Source: Amyloporia xantha
Lineage: Eukaryota; Basidiomycota; Agaricomycetes; Polyporales; Adustoporiaceae
Direction of reading: 5' to 3'
DNA length: 64,000 nucleotides
Assembly (NCBI GenBank): GCA_036971615.1
Contig: JAYKKR010000016.1
Coordinates: 434,001-498,000 of the forward strand
Shown piece after piece: positions 43,180-56,752 of the stretch (the stretch's first letter is position 1; every line of letters starts with the position of its first letter). The notes beneath the pieces are model-generated. The model made no database searches and was not told the origin of the DNA. It worked only from the letters and a program-made list of their open reading frames with translations. Position numbers and translations under genes: made by a program.

Positions 43180-45184
43180 ATGTCGGAACTCACCCTCGAC
43201 ACCCTCATTGACGATGGCAACTATCTCAGTTCAGAGCGTGCCCGCCTCGAGAACAAGGTGCTCCTCGACGAGTTGGAACGAAAGAAGAAGGCGCGCAGCC
43301 TAGCAGTTCCTACAGATGACAACCGCGTAAAGGCGAGGCTGCGAGAGATCGGCGAGCCTATCACCCTCTTCGGAGAACGCGTAAGTTGACATGTTGTATA
43401 AGCTAATAGAGAGATCACTCAGAGCGCAGGAGACAGGCTGCCGACCGTAGGGATCGCCTCATTTATGTCCTCTCTCAAATCAACGCGGCCCGTGGAGATG
43501 ATACTATGCAGGTCGACGAGGAGTCCAGTGATGAAAGCGAGGACGAGGTAATGTCTGGCAGCTGTGTGTATCCTTTTCTATTTGCGCCTGCTGATGCCGA
43601 GTCAGGTCGAAGAGTTCTACACCCCTGGTTCCTTGCAGTTGTTAGAGGCCCGCCGCCGAATTGCGGAGTACTCTCTGCCCAGGTTGGATTTCTACCGCTA
43701 GGTAGCTTTCGGAAGGTGCTTACTGCGTTCCTCATATCTTTTCCGTTCCATGTAGAGCTCAAAAACGAGTCGCCCAGCAGTTGCTAGATAGCAAGCTAAC
43801 ACTTGGTCGAATAATCGACATACGGAAAAAGATTTTCGCCGAAGTCAAGGTAAGTTATGTTATGTTCACATTTATTCCTGTCGACCTTCAAAATCGTCTT
43901 CCACGTTTCTACATAGCATTTTGCCGAGTTGGGCTCTCAGATTGGCGATGAGAGGCCGATTTCCCAAGTACGCTTTTCGCCGAACAGTCAGATACTCGCG
44001 ACGGGTAGCTGGTCAGGAAATGTGAAACTGTGGAATATACCTAACTGTACTCCAATAAGAACACTCCGTGGTGCGTGCCCGTGTCGTGTATAATTTGAAA
44101 ACATCAAATCATCCCTTATTTTCATCCAGGCCACAGCGACAGGGTCGGTGGTGTGTCCTGGCATCCACAGGCAACATTATCACAAAGTGAAAATGCCGTG
44201 AATCTAGTCAGTGGGGCAGGAGATATGAATGTGCATCTTTGGTCATTGAACAGGCAAGTAGTAATTATCACATGCATTACACTTTGCTAATGTCCACTGT
44301 TTTTTCGTACTAGCGAATCTCCTCTGTCTGTCATGAAGGGACATGCAGACAGGATTTGCAGGGTGGCCTTCCACCCTAGTGGCGATTACGTCGCTAGTGC
44401 GAGCTTCGACACCTCGTGGAGGCTATGGGACGTGGCAACAAGTAAAGAGTTACTGCTTCAAGAAGGGCACTCGAAGGAGGTTTACTCAGTGGAATTTCAG
44501 GAAGACGGCGCGCTTGCTGCATCTGGGTGCGCTTCCACACGCTCGCGTCTCGTGTTCCTTCTGATTTTTATTGAGTCAGAGGCCTTGATGCAATTGGACG
44601 AGTGTGGGATCTCCGGACAGGACGCACTGCGATGGTATTGGATGGCCACGTCCAAGCTATCTTTGCAATTGCGTTTTCTCCTAACGGGTCTGTTATGCTG
44701 CACTTCTATCCTGGCACAAATTGTGTTGACGCCTCCTTCCCTTTCAGTCACCAGATTGCCACCGGCTCCGGTGATGACACGATACGAATATGGGATATGC
44801 GGTCTCTCAAAGCCCTTTATACGATTCCAGCGCATCTCTCGAACGTTGCCGATGTCCGCTTCTTCCGTGGTTCTGATCTGCTGTATACCACGCCTTCAAC
44901 GGCCTCTCCAGATGTCATTCTGAATGACGTCGACATGAAAAACAATGCAGATACTAGTGAAACAGGAAGAGCGCGACTACCGATCGGGCCTGTACCTGGC
45001 GAGTGCCGGCTACGACGGGCTGGTCAAGTTGTGGAGTGCGGATGACTGGCAACTACTGCGGACCCTGCCTACAGATGGCGGAAAGGTGATGTCGGTGGAT
45101 TTGTCGAATGATGCGAAATATCTCGCATCTGGGACATATAATCGCAATTTCCAGATGTTTGCTCCAGATGAGAATCTCACTTAA
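43180..45184 (+). CDS. PRP4: U4/U6 snRNP protein Prp4 (PRPF4) with SFM domain and WD40 propeller
   Basis: The protein is part of the U4/U6-U5 tri-snRNP in pre-mRNA splicing. The exons are 43180-43380, 43425-43547, 43606-43682, 43756-43849, 43917-44070, 44130-44253, 44314-44526, 44580-44687 and 44748 onward. The N-terminus carries the splicing-factor motif ([14 protein letters not shown]), then an acidic stretch, [15 protein letters not shown] and [15 protein letters not shown]. Seven WD repeats follow, with typical GH...W/D signatures ([71 protein letters not shown]). The intron at 44254-44313 has a GC donor (GCAAGT). Between the sixth and seventh repeats (about 44,940-44,970) the frame shifts by one base, which may be an extra G or a poorly marked intron. 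Confidence 0.93.
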
Positions 45185-45868
45185 TAGATAAACTTGCCGG
45201 TGTTCGTATTTACTATCAGCAAATGGGGAAATGGCGACGTTATCTAGATTGCAGACGACGGGAATTGAGGGAGACTAACAATCCTCAGCTTGTGGCATGT
45301 TCTCCTGACTGAAGACGTCTTCCTCATTGAAGAGGGAATTCTCAAAATGGCGTTTATACTATCATTCAAGCGCAGATTTTTGACGGGGATCAGTAGCCTC
45401 CAGTAAGCATTTTATCTTTTCAGCAGAGTGAAGATCACAATACTGGCGATCATACAGTTACATAGAGTGTTTCGCCAGTAACTTTCGACCATCACCGTGA
45501 ACATTCAAAAAAATCCTCAATGACCTCTTGCAAGTTACTCTCAGTACTAGTCATGCCCACCGTGGTTGAATTGTGCGCACTTATCAAAGACGGTTCGTTC
45601 TTGAGCGAATCGCTGCAAGGCGGCTAGCATGTGTACGTCCGCCGACAGCTCATTCACGAAGTATATATTGTGCTGGCGTAGAAGTCTTGGAAGCATTGGA
45701 GTGGACCCGTAGTCCTTGCTATCCCTGAGGGGCAAGTCATGTTGCGACAACCGGAACGAAGGCTATAGATATCGAATGTGTGACAACAGAGGGATGCATG
45801 TCATGAACGGTACATTGCTTAAAGAATAAATGAGAATCTGAAACAAAGCCCAAGCTAGCATGTCCGCA
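45185..45868. other. Convergent intergenic region, no supported gene
   Basis: It lies between the PRPF4 and MBP1 stop codons and presumably holds both 3' untranslated regions. A short minus-strand open frame (45,547-45,750) has no recognisable motif. Confidence 0.4.
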
Positions 45869-48677
45869 TCATATCACCCCGTTCTTGACCTGCGGCACAT
45901 CATCATCTCAACAAGCAATACTTTCGCGGATAGACACAACCCACCTTCTGCATGAAGCCCGACACACGGCCTATATCGATGATCTGGGCCTCGCTTTCTA
46001 CAGCCACCACCAGATTTTCGAGCATCTGCTCTGACAATTAACTCGATGAATTAGGGAATGTCGGCGGCGACTCACATCCTCAATTTTGTCAATCGGCACA
46101 CCCGTACATAACGCCACAATCTTTTTACACTGGAACTCTTTCTCCGCACTTGCCCCCTGAAGTGACCTTAACCGTGCCTCCATGAGCCGCTCTATTCGAT
46201 CATGCCAAATCTTGAGTCTCCGCAATTTAATCAGACTTGCTGGGGAATCAGATATTGGCATTGCCGGCTCAGTGTCCAAGTTGAACGACAGATCGACCGG
46301 ACCTCCGAGCCCTGACATGGTCGACGTCTGGCTCCGCATCTTGAATGAAGCTCCGACAAGCGTCGTTGCATCTGAGCCGTCCAGCTCCGTCCGACCCGTC
46401 CAATCGAAGTGATCCTCGTCCTCAAGTGCCTTTTCAATATTACGCACGCGTTGGTTAACCTGATCCATCTCGCCACAACGGGCAGTCCACGACTGTATCT
46501 GCTTGCGCTGCTCGGACAGTTCGCGCGTCGCTGCGCGCAGATGTGCTTGTGTGACATCTAGGGCATCTTGTTTGCCCTTAATTTCAGTGGCGAAATCGTT
46601 GCCTAGTGTCTGAATCATCGTAGTCATGTCTACATTTCGTCAGTTATGACAAACGAGTGAACCAATCAGCAGGAATCTTACCCGTCAGAACATCTTGACT
46701 TTTAAGCACAGGTGCTGAAGGAGCTGAACGTAGTGAAGTAAGAATGTCTTCAGCACGAGGGCCGCCCCCCAATTCCTGAAGACACCTAATGTTAAGCACT
46801 TCCGCGTCCAACTAGATACTGCCTTTCAACCCACCTCAGTCTCTACTCCGAAATCGCCTGGTCGAAGACCTAGCTTGTTGGGTAAGATGCGGTTCGCACC
46901 TACGTCGAGGAGGGTCCTCACTAAGCTCCTATTGCCTACCCTCGCGGCAATATTGAGAGCCGTATCACCATGTTCATCTTGCAAATCCACGATCGAGCGG
47001 AAGTCCCCGCCCTGATGCTGCGCGACCCAATAGAATATCTGATCAAGATAATACCGCGCAACAACAGCCCGACCCTTCACCCCAGCGGACGCGACAATAT
47101 GATGTAGGATAGACTTGCGTGACGAATCGAGTGTGCGGATAGCCGGATGCAGGAGCGTGACGAGGAGGTGAAATGTCTGCTGATCGGCATTGTGCGTCGC
47201 GAGACACGCGCGGACGAGTGCTGTCTCACCATTGTAGTTGCCACGGTGGACATCCGCACCGTTGGCAACAAGCGCCTCGACAGTAGCGAGGCGCGCCATG
47301 CTAGCCGCGAGGTGCATTGCAGTGTGCCCCTGATCATCCAGCACAAGGTCGATATCCACATTCAATGCGGGGTTGTCAGGGGCGATTTCACGTAGCTGGT
47401 CAATGATAGGCACTGGGTCGTCTGACTTACAAATTGCACTAATGATAGCAGCCCTGCGAGTGTCTCTGAGAGGTGCCGCAGCATCTGTTGTCCGTGGTAT
47501 GTATGGTTTAGACGCGAACCTCACTTCAAGTACAGCGCCATCAAGCTGGTCCGGTGGTGATTTGCCGTTCGCCATAACTGATTGTGAACTTGTGGGTCTC
47601 GACATACTAGTGAGCATTCCCGGAGTAGGAGGTCTTTGGCCAAAATCGCCATTAGGCAGACCCATATGTTGCGCGTGGGTGGCCAGTTGTGAGTGCGACG
47701 GCGAGGACTCTAACCGCGCGCGTTTTGCAGGAGATGGAGTACCACTAGCCTCTAGTTGAGATGTAGTTGACGGCGGGCGCGATCGATCTAGCATTTGGAT
47801 GTCGGGTGACGCCGCAAGTGAAGGAGGAGCAACTTGAGAGGATAGGGCAGGGGAGGCGGCAGATGTGTCAGGTTCGAGGTCGGATCGCGTACGCTTGAGC
47901 GTTGGAGGTGGCGGCGTTGGAGAAACGGCAGACATGTGAAAAGGAGATTGTGCATATGCGCCTATATGATGATGGAGCTGATGAGAGGATGAGATGCAAA
48001 ATGTACAACGCTGTACCTGAAGTGGAGGGAGTAAAAAGACCCTGGGCACGGCCTTGGTTCAGGAGACGAAGCGCGGAGCCGGGCATGATAGGTGGAGGAG
48101 CAAGACCTGCGGGAACAAAGTTGCCTACAAATGACATAAACACGGTGCTGGACACAATAGTACAGTAAAATACCATTAGTTATATTTGGCAGCCCTGCAG
48201 GCAAAGCTCCCATAGGATTGGCATTTGGGACGAAGTCAAAGAGAGGGGCAAGGAGAGGGGCAACGCCATATTGGATGGCGATATCACGACCACGCTCGAG
48301 GGGGATCCTAGAATGATAATAAGAAAAGGAAATCAAAGCACGCTCAACGACACGTACCAGGTGCCTTGATACTTGCCATATCCTCCTTGCACGATTTCGT
48401 GTTTTCCTGGCAGAATCTCCTTCTCAAGTATCTTCGTTCGCCGCCCCTTGTCCACACCAGCAACCTTGAGGATCTGAGTCGCGTTCACGTAGGAGTCGGT
48501 GCGTCTGCGCATGACAGCGATACCGCGAACCATGCATTCGTAGACCTGCACGGAGCAACCGCGTCAATCGTGTTGCCATAGCGGAACAGAGTTAAAATAT
48601 ACCTGGACTGACGAGTAGACCGCGTTGTAGATCTTTACTGGTGGCTGCTGGCCCGGTGCTCGCGGGGCTGCTTGCAT
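45869..48677 (-). CDS. MBP1: MBF/SBF-type transcription factor with APSES domain and ankyrin repeats (Mbp1-like)
   Basis: Nine exons from ATG 48677 to TGA 45869 join in frame to 793 residues. The APSES/KilA-N DNA-binding domain occupies about aa 15-125 ([68 protein letters not shown]). A Ser/Pro-rich linker with a basic KRTRSD and KRARLE follows. Ankyrin repeats lie at about aa 375-520 ([28 protein letters not shown]) and a coiled coil in the C-terminal third. This is the architecture of Mbp1/Swi4/Res2, which bind MCB (ACGCGT) sites and drive G1/S genes together with a Swi6-type partner. Introns are 45-70 nt. It is divergent from MVP1. Confidence 0.92.
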
Positions 48678-49111
48678 TTCGCTGTCGTCGCAGCAAGGGA
48701 TAGAGGAAGAGAGGGAGGGAGAGAGGATATGCGAGAAGCGCTCTCACGTCGCGCGCCGAGACGCGCTTCAGTGGGCGAGCGTGTTAGCGGAGTTGCAAAC
48801 TCCCGCCACAGTCCACGTGCCTCCTCGTCCGACGCCACCAGCGCGCGACGGGCGCTTGTCGTACCGACTGTGCTGCTCAGCCCGGTGTTCGCCCTGCAGA
48901 CCACAGTGGGCCACGCAGCACTGATAGGTCTGTGTAATACATCTCTTTCACTATAAGGACTATAGACAACGAAATCTTTGCGAAAACAAACCCCATCCCG
49001 ATGCCAGAGTCACGGGATCAGGTCCTAGTCGCAAGCGCCTGCGGGCAGCTGTGGTTGTCAGACATGACCACACAGCGTTCAGCGTCGAACTGAATTGTCT
49101 CTGCTTTCACC
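48678..49111. promoter_or_regulatory. Divergent promoter region of MBP1 and MVP1
   Basis: 434 bp separate the two start codons. On the MBP1 side are CpG-rich motifs including GACGCGC (48760-48766) and GTCGCGCGCC, which resemble the core of MCB elements. Confidence 0.4.
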
Positions 49112-51754
49112 ATGTTCAACGCGCCTCGGCCGTCACAGCCATACAACACGTCTTCACCGAATGGTTTTGGTGCCAGCTTTGTCAACGAGAACCCCCTCGC
49201 CAACTCAATATACGACGATGGCCTCGATCCATGGAGTAGTGCGCCTAGTCCCGCGCCGCCTGCCCTTCCTTCATTTACCTCGGTCCCTGTCGGCTTCAGC
49301 TCTGTCATCGGTAGGCAGCGACCTCGATAACTCACGCATCTGTGCAGTTTCTGATCCATCTCTTGCTGTGATCAGGGGATGCCACGGTGCCAGCGATCTA
49401 TAACCAAGCTTTCCTAGCAGTTGACAACACAAACAACGGCGAAACATCTGTCAGTGCTCTATCACGGGTTCTTGGCACGTCCTCTCTTTCTGCATCTACC
49501 ATTGACAAGGTTATTTCCATTCTTTGTTACTATGGGGCCGACTTATTGACGAGCATATGCCGGTAGATAGTGAGTTTGGTCAGTTCTAGACCACGAGTGT
49601 CGAAGTTGGAGTTCTACGTCGCCCTTGCGCTTGCTGCCTTAGCACAAAGCGGAAAAGGTCTGGACCATTCACCTACCTGTTGTTCCTTCTATCTTGACAA
49701 TGTTCACAGATGTCAGCATTGAAAGGGTCGCTGCTTTGGCTCAAGAAAATGCGCTGCCAGTGCCTAGTCTGGACCTCGACTCTTTGGCTTCTTCAACCTC
49801 CAATTTCTCCCCATTATCCAAATGTCGAGACTCCACACCCTGCACCTGCACGTGGCTACTCTGCCGATGACCCTTGGAATGTACCAAAGTTCCCCAGTGC
49901 AAGCGTGATTTCCCCACCTGCGACTAATGGTGTTGGGAGCGTATTGAATGGCGCCCCCTCAAGTATATCTGGAACTGGCTTACCGAAGGAATGGTGGAAG
50001 AAGCAAGAGACTGTCTATGTGAACGTGCTCGGGCAACAAGGCTTTCTTCTTAACAGATATCTAGTTTATGAAATTTCCACTGACGTGAGCCACGAAATGG
50101 TCCCGAGCTGGAATGCTGCTCTGATTAATTGACTTCCGTAGCGCGGGCCTCCTGTCCCGAGACGATACTCCGAATTCACCTTCTTATGGGACTGTTTGGT
50201 CAAGCGCTATCCTTTTCGTCTCCTGCCGTCTCTGCCTCCTAAACGAGTCAGTCGTGAGTGGCTCTGTTCGTTATCCTTGCCATGAGTTTGATCTTTTCCC
50301 GGTTTATGATGTAGCGGATGAAGGTTTTCTGGAACAACGAAGGTATCTATCCTACCCTCTGCTGAAAAGTGACGGCAGAGATGACATCTTCTGCAGGAAG
50401 GGACTCGCACGTTTTCTCAACTTTGTCGTGTGCGCCATCATTCAGTCGTGTCAGAGACCGTTCAATTTCACGCTGACAGGAGATATATGGTTGCAGCAAT
50501 CACCCAGTGATCAAAGAGGACGGGATTCTTGCCGTGTTCCTCACAGAACCGTCCCTCGAGGCATGGCGGAAGCACTCCTCCATTTCATATGAAGAAGAGT
50601 CGGTCAGCAAACGGGTCGATAGAGTAGAGGAAATGAGCATCCCTAGCGATTTGGAGGATAAGTTGATGTACGCACTTTGGGCCATGTCTCGGCCTCCATT
50701 ACGAACTGAATTTCTTGGCGCAGTGTTGTGCGGAACAAGATCTCATTCCTTGTCGAACACTGGCAAAGGATCTGCTTGCTAGCGGAACGCGTTATCCGGC
50801 GACGTGAGGCGGAAGCGGTACGAATCACTCCTCTCGCTCGGCGCTCATACCTCCCGACTCACTTCCCGTTACCTCCGTTCTCCCCTACTCCAACTACGTC
50901 ATCTTCGTCTGATGCGGACTCCCTTGCATCCTCTTTATTCTCTGGACTCGGGGTGGGCGGCTCTCGATACCCCGTGTTGGATGGTAAGGCCGATCTGTCC
51001 AGACTAACAAATACGGTCAAGAGCTTGGTAGAGGTGAATGATCAATGCTGGAGGGGTGATGAGTGTGATCTTTGTAGTGGTGTCAAACAAGGGCTTGTGC
51101 ACACAGCAACACATGTACAGAAGCATTCTGACCTGTTGGAACACCGAGTGAGTGAAGGGCATCCTTTCTGTAAGTACGCTCTCGCTGACACACCGGAAAG
51201 TCCCGAACATTGCTTTATTCTACATTAGAAGCGCTGAAAGTAAGTGTTGCTCTGCCGCATTGCATCGTGTCATACTTATCAATATGTCTGTACAGGGCCA
51301 GCGGGATTTGTACATCGCCCTCAGAGATCTGTTTATTCGACACGACAGACTCTCCGTCGATCAAGTGGACCGTCTAAAGAAGCGCGTGGAAGGCAACTCT
51401 CTGAAGTTGGAGTCGATCAAACAGACTCGAAAAGAAGGCTGGGAGCAAGAGGCTGACAAAATTACTGTCCTTATTGAGAAAGATCAAGCATCGATAGCTG
51501 TTCAGCTCAATAGGAGGGTCTTCGTTCGCGCATGGTACGCTTATAACACCCTATAATTCATCCATTTCGCGTCCAGCTAATAACACTCTTCTAGCATGTG
51601 GCATGAGTTACGAGTCATATTGCATAACCGCGAAAACACTCTGCTCACGCAGACTATCCAGTCTTTCGCGCGTGAGGAGTTGGATTTCTCGGAGAGTGTC
51701 GTATCAAATTGGTCATCTCTAGTGGATGCCGTGGACAACATGCCTTATGAGTGA
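49112..51754 (+). CDS. MVP1: Sorting nexin Mvp1 (SNX8-like), PX-BAR protein
   Basis: The protein acts in endosome-to-Golgi and vacuolar protein sorting. ATG 49112 opens MFNAPRPSQPY. The N-terminal region has exons 49112-49310, 49376-49509 and 49567-49657, containing an EH-like segment (DATVPAIYNQAFLAVD). The PX domain follows: LPKEWWKKQETVYVNVLGQ, then RRYSEFTFLWDCLVKRYPFR with the phosphoinositide-binding RRYSEF, LPPKRV, EDGILAVFLTEPSLEAWRK. The BAR-like helices include RLTNTVKSLVEVNDQCWRGD, QRDLYIALRDLFIRHDRLS and QLNRRVFVRACMWHELRVIL-type sequence, ending NMPYE with stop at 51754. Around 49,790-49,840 the frame changes by one base with no convincing splice site. Small exons near 51,150-51,290 are not fully resolved. 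Confidence 0.88.
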
Positions 51755-52208
51755 TATTGATCGACGGGGAAGTAGCGGATGGGAACCACTAGTTGTGCTA
51801 ATATATACGAGTCTGACTCGAGCTTTAGATACCCCTAATTCACATATATGGTACTGTCGAGCAAGCTGCAATGTGACATTGCGTGCGGTCTTGAGTCTTA
51901 TTCAAGTGTGACCTTCGTCCATGAGCACATCGTACGTACTATAGCAAGGCAGTATGTACGTCATCGACGTTATCTGTCTGAGATTTACATGCATTCTGCG
52001 TGAATCAGGACGTCTCCAGCATCTCGACTAATGGAAATTTAAGGATGTACAGTTGTGATTAATGACGTATGACAACCAGCGGTATCATTGCCAACAGAGA
52101 CTTCGACGCCATAATCTGAATGAATACAAAGTAGCGATACAGTGCTGAAAGCGATTGAAAAGATACAGCGCATCGCCAATAATTATGAGTATAAGATTAG
52201 TGTTACAG
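51755..52208. other. Convergent intergenic region, no supported gene
   Basis: It lies between the MVP1 and BYE1 stop codons; both 3' untranslated regions are expected here. Confidence 0.4.
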
Positions 52209-55200
52209 TCAACTCCATCGTGGATGTTCGTTCCTTCCTCTACCCCGCGTGGGGCTTGCACCCCCAGGTCCACGACCCCGCCCTCGGCCTTTCGGCCAAC
52301 CTGTGTCCCTTGATCGATCGTGGTCTCGTCCTCGTCCTCTACCACGAGGCCCATTGCCTCTCCCACGATACCCGCGATTATTGGGTGCGTCGTACGGTGC
52401 ACCTGGGGGATATTGTCGGTCTCGTTCATGAGCGTCGTAACGCATCTCAGGATATGCTCCTGATGGGGCGACGGGCGAGCCATTGGTCACCAGGGACTGA
52501 TAAGCTGGCGGGAATCTCTCTGACGTATTCAACCACGACTGAATAGGAATAGCCTGCGATTGTACAGGGGGTTGAGGAGGTATCACAGGCAACGCCGGCT
52601 GAGGCGGTGGCACAATTGCTGGCTGTGCAGAGAGCATTGCAGACGAGGTCAATGTGCGTAGCATCAGTTGAATCTGTTCCGGTGTAAGTTGTGCGACTTC
52701 TGCTGCCAACGCTGCATCTGAAGATGAAGGTTGTGGTGGCGCTGATGTAGACATATGCTGAGGGTAAGGAAACATCACCGCTGGGGATGCTGGCGGTAAC
52801 TGAATAGAAGGTAATGGGGGCACGGAAGGATTCGACGAGGCTCCGGATGTTACTGGAGGCGGAGCAAGTTTGCCCTTGTTGAGAACCCAAATACCGACCA
52901 GGTAGTCCTCCTTCCTGATTTTCGGTAGCTGAAGATTATCAAGCAATTCCATGTAGTCCGGAATACTATCAGAGGAGAGCAGAGGGACAATGTACAACTC
53001 GCGACCGGGCGCCCAGTCCTTAGGTCTATTACCCCATGGGAACACGAGGCCATGTCGCCTGCACATCAAGAACAAATGAATCAGTATGCAGATTGACAAC
53101 TATGATGGAGAACCTTACACTTTTGCAATAAGATGGTTGATCAGAGCGTGAAATCCATTGCTTTCGACACCAGTGCCAGGATCCGGAGAAAACGCAACTG
53201 CAATCAGCTCTTTGGATGGATTCAAACGCATTTGCGTCAAATACTGTGCCGACTTCTCCACTGGTACTCGCCCATCGATGCGAAGTTCTCTGGATGGGAA
53301 TAAGGCCTGCCAAAGGAGGGATTCGTGGCCTATCATTCTTCCACCTATTTGGCGAGCACTGAGAGAGACATCTTGTGCCATAGTTGCATCCAAAGGCATA
53401 CTAAGCTATAGCCCATGATTAAGCATCAGGCCTTGCAAAGGGAAGATTATTACGCACCGTGCCTGTCCAAGCTTTTGGCAATGCTTCGAAGGCTGCACGC
53501 TGTGCTTCAGGACTGTTATCTTGAACCGGCGGAGCTAATTTACTGTCGTCATCTTTGTTCAGGAACATGTCAAAGTCTTGATCGTCCGTTTCTTCGACCA
53601 AAATATCCGCGTCAATAGCTGGCTCCTTCAGGTCCTCTTGACGATCAGATCCTTCTGTATGGATTTCAGCGGAATATTCAGGCCCATTGGCTGCTTCTTT
53701 GGCAGTCCAAAGAGACCTGAGATCGAAGGACGGGCGAGTAGTTAAATCGGGCTTGGCGGCAAATGGAGAAATACCAGTCGAGGACGATGACGGTGGCGGT
53801 GCTGTCGATGAGGATTCTGATGGCAAGTGCATTGGTGTGGACGACGATTGTGGATCCATCTGCAGCGCTGCATCATCGGTACTAGCCGTAGCGGTAGTAT
53901 CCACATCATGAATATCGTTAGGCAGGTCCTCGTCGATATTTATGAGGTCCGCAAGATTCAGCTCAGTCTCCACTGATCCACTGTAGTCAGACGCAGAGGG
54001 CACAAACAACGGATTTGGACCAGGTCTACTCAGAACGGAGGGCGCACTATAGCCATCCGGCTGCAATGGATGCGCAGGAACAGGTGGCGGCGCGCCCCAG
54101 CTCGATGACTGTGGTGCAACAGGTGACTCAGGCGGAACGGAACCCTGACCAAATGAACTAGTAGAGCGCGCACGCTCTGCTTGAAGCCTTCAAGCGCGCC
54201 AGTCGCTCTCTTTCAATCCTTTCCTCCTCTGCCTCCTCACGCTCGCGTTCCTGATCACGCTGCGCGGCACCGTTCACGTCCTCGATGTTCTCAATGCCTT
54301 TGTGAGTGATTTTGGCCCGCGGAAGAGTCTGCTTCTTCAGGATGGAGTGAGCCAAAGCTTCTTGCTCAGCCTGTTTGATGGACAGTTTCGTCTCTTCGTC
54401 AGCCAAGTCAGTGGAAGACATGGTAGACAATTCTTTCGGAGTAATCTGAGTGGATGCAATGCGCTTGTGAAGAAGAACACGGTCGGGCTTGTTCAAATTA
54501 AATGTGAGCATCCGAAAACGCTCCCTATGGATGGACTCATCAGCGATGAAACCCGAAATGATATCACTGCCACCTACTTGTATTTACCAGCTGCTGCGCG
54601 CTTCCCAGACTTATCAAGCTCAGAGTACAGGTCATACATGCAATGTTCGAGATCGACGGCAAATTGCTTCGCTGTCGACTCCAACCTTTCCTTTTCTTCG
54701 TCCGTTAGATCCTCCTGCCGTTTGTCTGGTACAAGATCATTCCCAGGCGTGACATCCCGGCTTTCCTGGTCACGTAAGAAGGGATATCCTACGAAGATCT
54801 TGCAGAATACCTCTTCCAGCTTGGTGAGACAATACTTCCTCGTAGGATCGTCCCCTGACTCGGTTCGGACCCGCTTCGCTGGTGGCTGCACTGTAGACGA
54901 TTGTCGGCGCTTGGAGATATTACTTGGTTTAGCAGCGGGCGAGGCCGAAGGAGTATGGATGTCTTGCACATTCGCAACCGCACGTCGCTGACTCTTAGCG
55001 GCTCTGGATACCCCTGGAGTTCTCTGCCTCAGAATCCGAGCCCGATGATACCGAAATGCGTCGCACTCGACGCTGGTACAACACACCCACATAATGTCAG
55101 ACTGCAGTGCATTCGAGTACAAGAAGAACAACGTACTTTTCCTGCAGTAGACCTGCTGAATTCCGCATACTCGTCCTCACTTCCGTCATCATCCGATGGT

Positions 55201-56208
55201 AACGACTCTTCTGCATCCATATCACTCCCTCTGCCGACCTCATCCCTTCCATCTTCGACCGTCGACGATTGTTGCCGGGATTTTGACTGTCGGTCACCGA
55301 CCTGTTCTAATCCAGTAACCCCTTCCCATTCCACTGTAACAATGTAGGAAGATAGTTAGCATTCAGGTAACTCATATAACATCAAGTAGAGACGGAGAAA
55401 TGTACAAGGGAACTCAACAACTCCGTCGCCATACTCCATGTGATCACAGCTTCATATTACGTATTTATGTGCACCTTCAGCTGTCCCTCAAGCAAGAACT
55501 CGCTGATCTTTCATTGTCGGATGACTATTCGACAACGCTATTGATACACTCCTCCAAGCACAGCATCGACAGAGTGAAAGAGCATTGGACGGTCGACCGG
55601 CGAGTCTTGCTGCAGCACAGAGGGACTAACAACAGATCGCTACATACAAACGACGGTGCTTGACCATTCATGGTGCAACACAGGAGCAGACGAGACAATC
55701 TCACAAATCGTATTGTCGATGTACACGAAGAATGAAACAGAAATGTGGAGATCGAATCTAATAATAAAGTGCGGGAAAAGAGATAATACTCACTTATGGT
55801 CCGCAATCCAGTGTCCTCACAACATGAGGGGCAAACATAAGTCTCTGAAAAAGAATAAGTGTTACAAGCTGACGACAAGTTGGAGTTGATGCGAACTCAC
55901 GTATATCCTCAGCATCCCGCTCAGCCAAGTTGACACAACCGAAGTGGTACCTGCAAACAAAGATGTCTTGAGTCGACTCCTCTGGATAGAAACGTACAGA
56001 ATACGAACCATTCCTTGCACTGCTCGCATCGGATCATAGGCGATCCGTCATCTGGCTTGCGACATAAACAATGCACTTTGGATGTCTTACTGGCGGTACG
56101 TGGCACCAACTTTGCTTTCGTCTTCCCGCCGTTCTGTTTGTTTTCCTTATTCTCTGGATCAGCGATGGAGCCTATTCGTCGTGTGCGCACTGTTGAGCGG
56201 GTGGCCAT
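52209..56208 (-). CDS. BYE1: Bye1-like transcription elongation regulator (PHD, TFIIS central and SPOC domains)
   Basis: The start is ATG 56208 (MATRSTVRTRR). Exons 56009-56208, 55901-55950 and 55794-55844 encode a PHD finger: VHCLCRKPDDGSPMIRCEQC, KEWYHFGCVNL, YVCPSC, with the C4-H-C3 zinc ligands visible. A Ser/acidic linker follows (55137-55333). The TFIIS-like central domain is in the next exons (DDPTRKYCLTKLEEVF, LEHCMYDLYSELDKSG, RFRMLTFNLNKPDRVLLHKR), with the zinc ribbon of true TFIIS absent. Next come a disordered stretch and a SPOC domain (IGHESLLWQALFPSRELRI, LIAVAFSP-like sequence, FHALINHLIAK, VFPWGNRPKDWAPGRELYI). The C-terminus is RG-rich (RGRGRGRDHDRSRD). Bye1 binds RNA polymerase II and H3K4me3 chromatin. 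A one-base frame change lies within about 54,990-55,072. Confidence 0.88.
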
Positions 56209-56752
56209 CTTGTGCGGCTGAGAGGAGTGTGTGGTGGGTGGCAGAACTGCGCCGTGTGGATCTTTTCGTCGTCCCAGTCTCCTTATTCCCACGGATTAGT
56301 CATAGTCACATGTGACATCGTGGGCGTCACGGCCAGCGTGTAACACGTTTTGCTGTCCTCAGTGGCGCTAGCCTCTAGCTATAGATCACCAGTCTCCAGG
56401 ACCAACAATTATTAGACAACACCACTACCTCAGGATTAGGAAGCTTAGTCGGGAACCCCTTAACATTCACTCTCATACCGAGCCTCGAGATCGAAAGCCA
56501 TATATGTGCACAGTCAGCCGGAGGTATGACTTAAATGCGCTATCAAATCATATGTCCGTGTGCGTACTTCGAATCGCGACATATTCAACACAGGCTGGTG
56601 ATCGCCCGTCCATGTTAGGGATTTTTGTACGCGCTCGTTTACCCCTATCGTAGCTGCAAGTCAATTTCGGAACCAGATATTCCCACAAACACGTCTTGGA
56701 TCTTCCACATCCTGAGCTGAAGCCTGATCTTGCGGGGGCGGATGTGATGCGT
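56209..56752. other. Upstream region of BYE1, no supported gene
   Basis: About 540 bp without a convincing coding region or repeat. Confidence 0.35.

Noticed and set aside
54302..54991. 229-codon plus-strand open frame
   Set aside because: It is antisense to the TFIIS-like domain of BYE1, which has clear family motifs.
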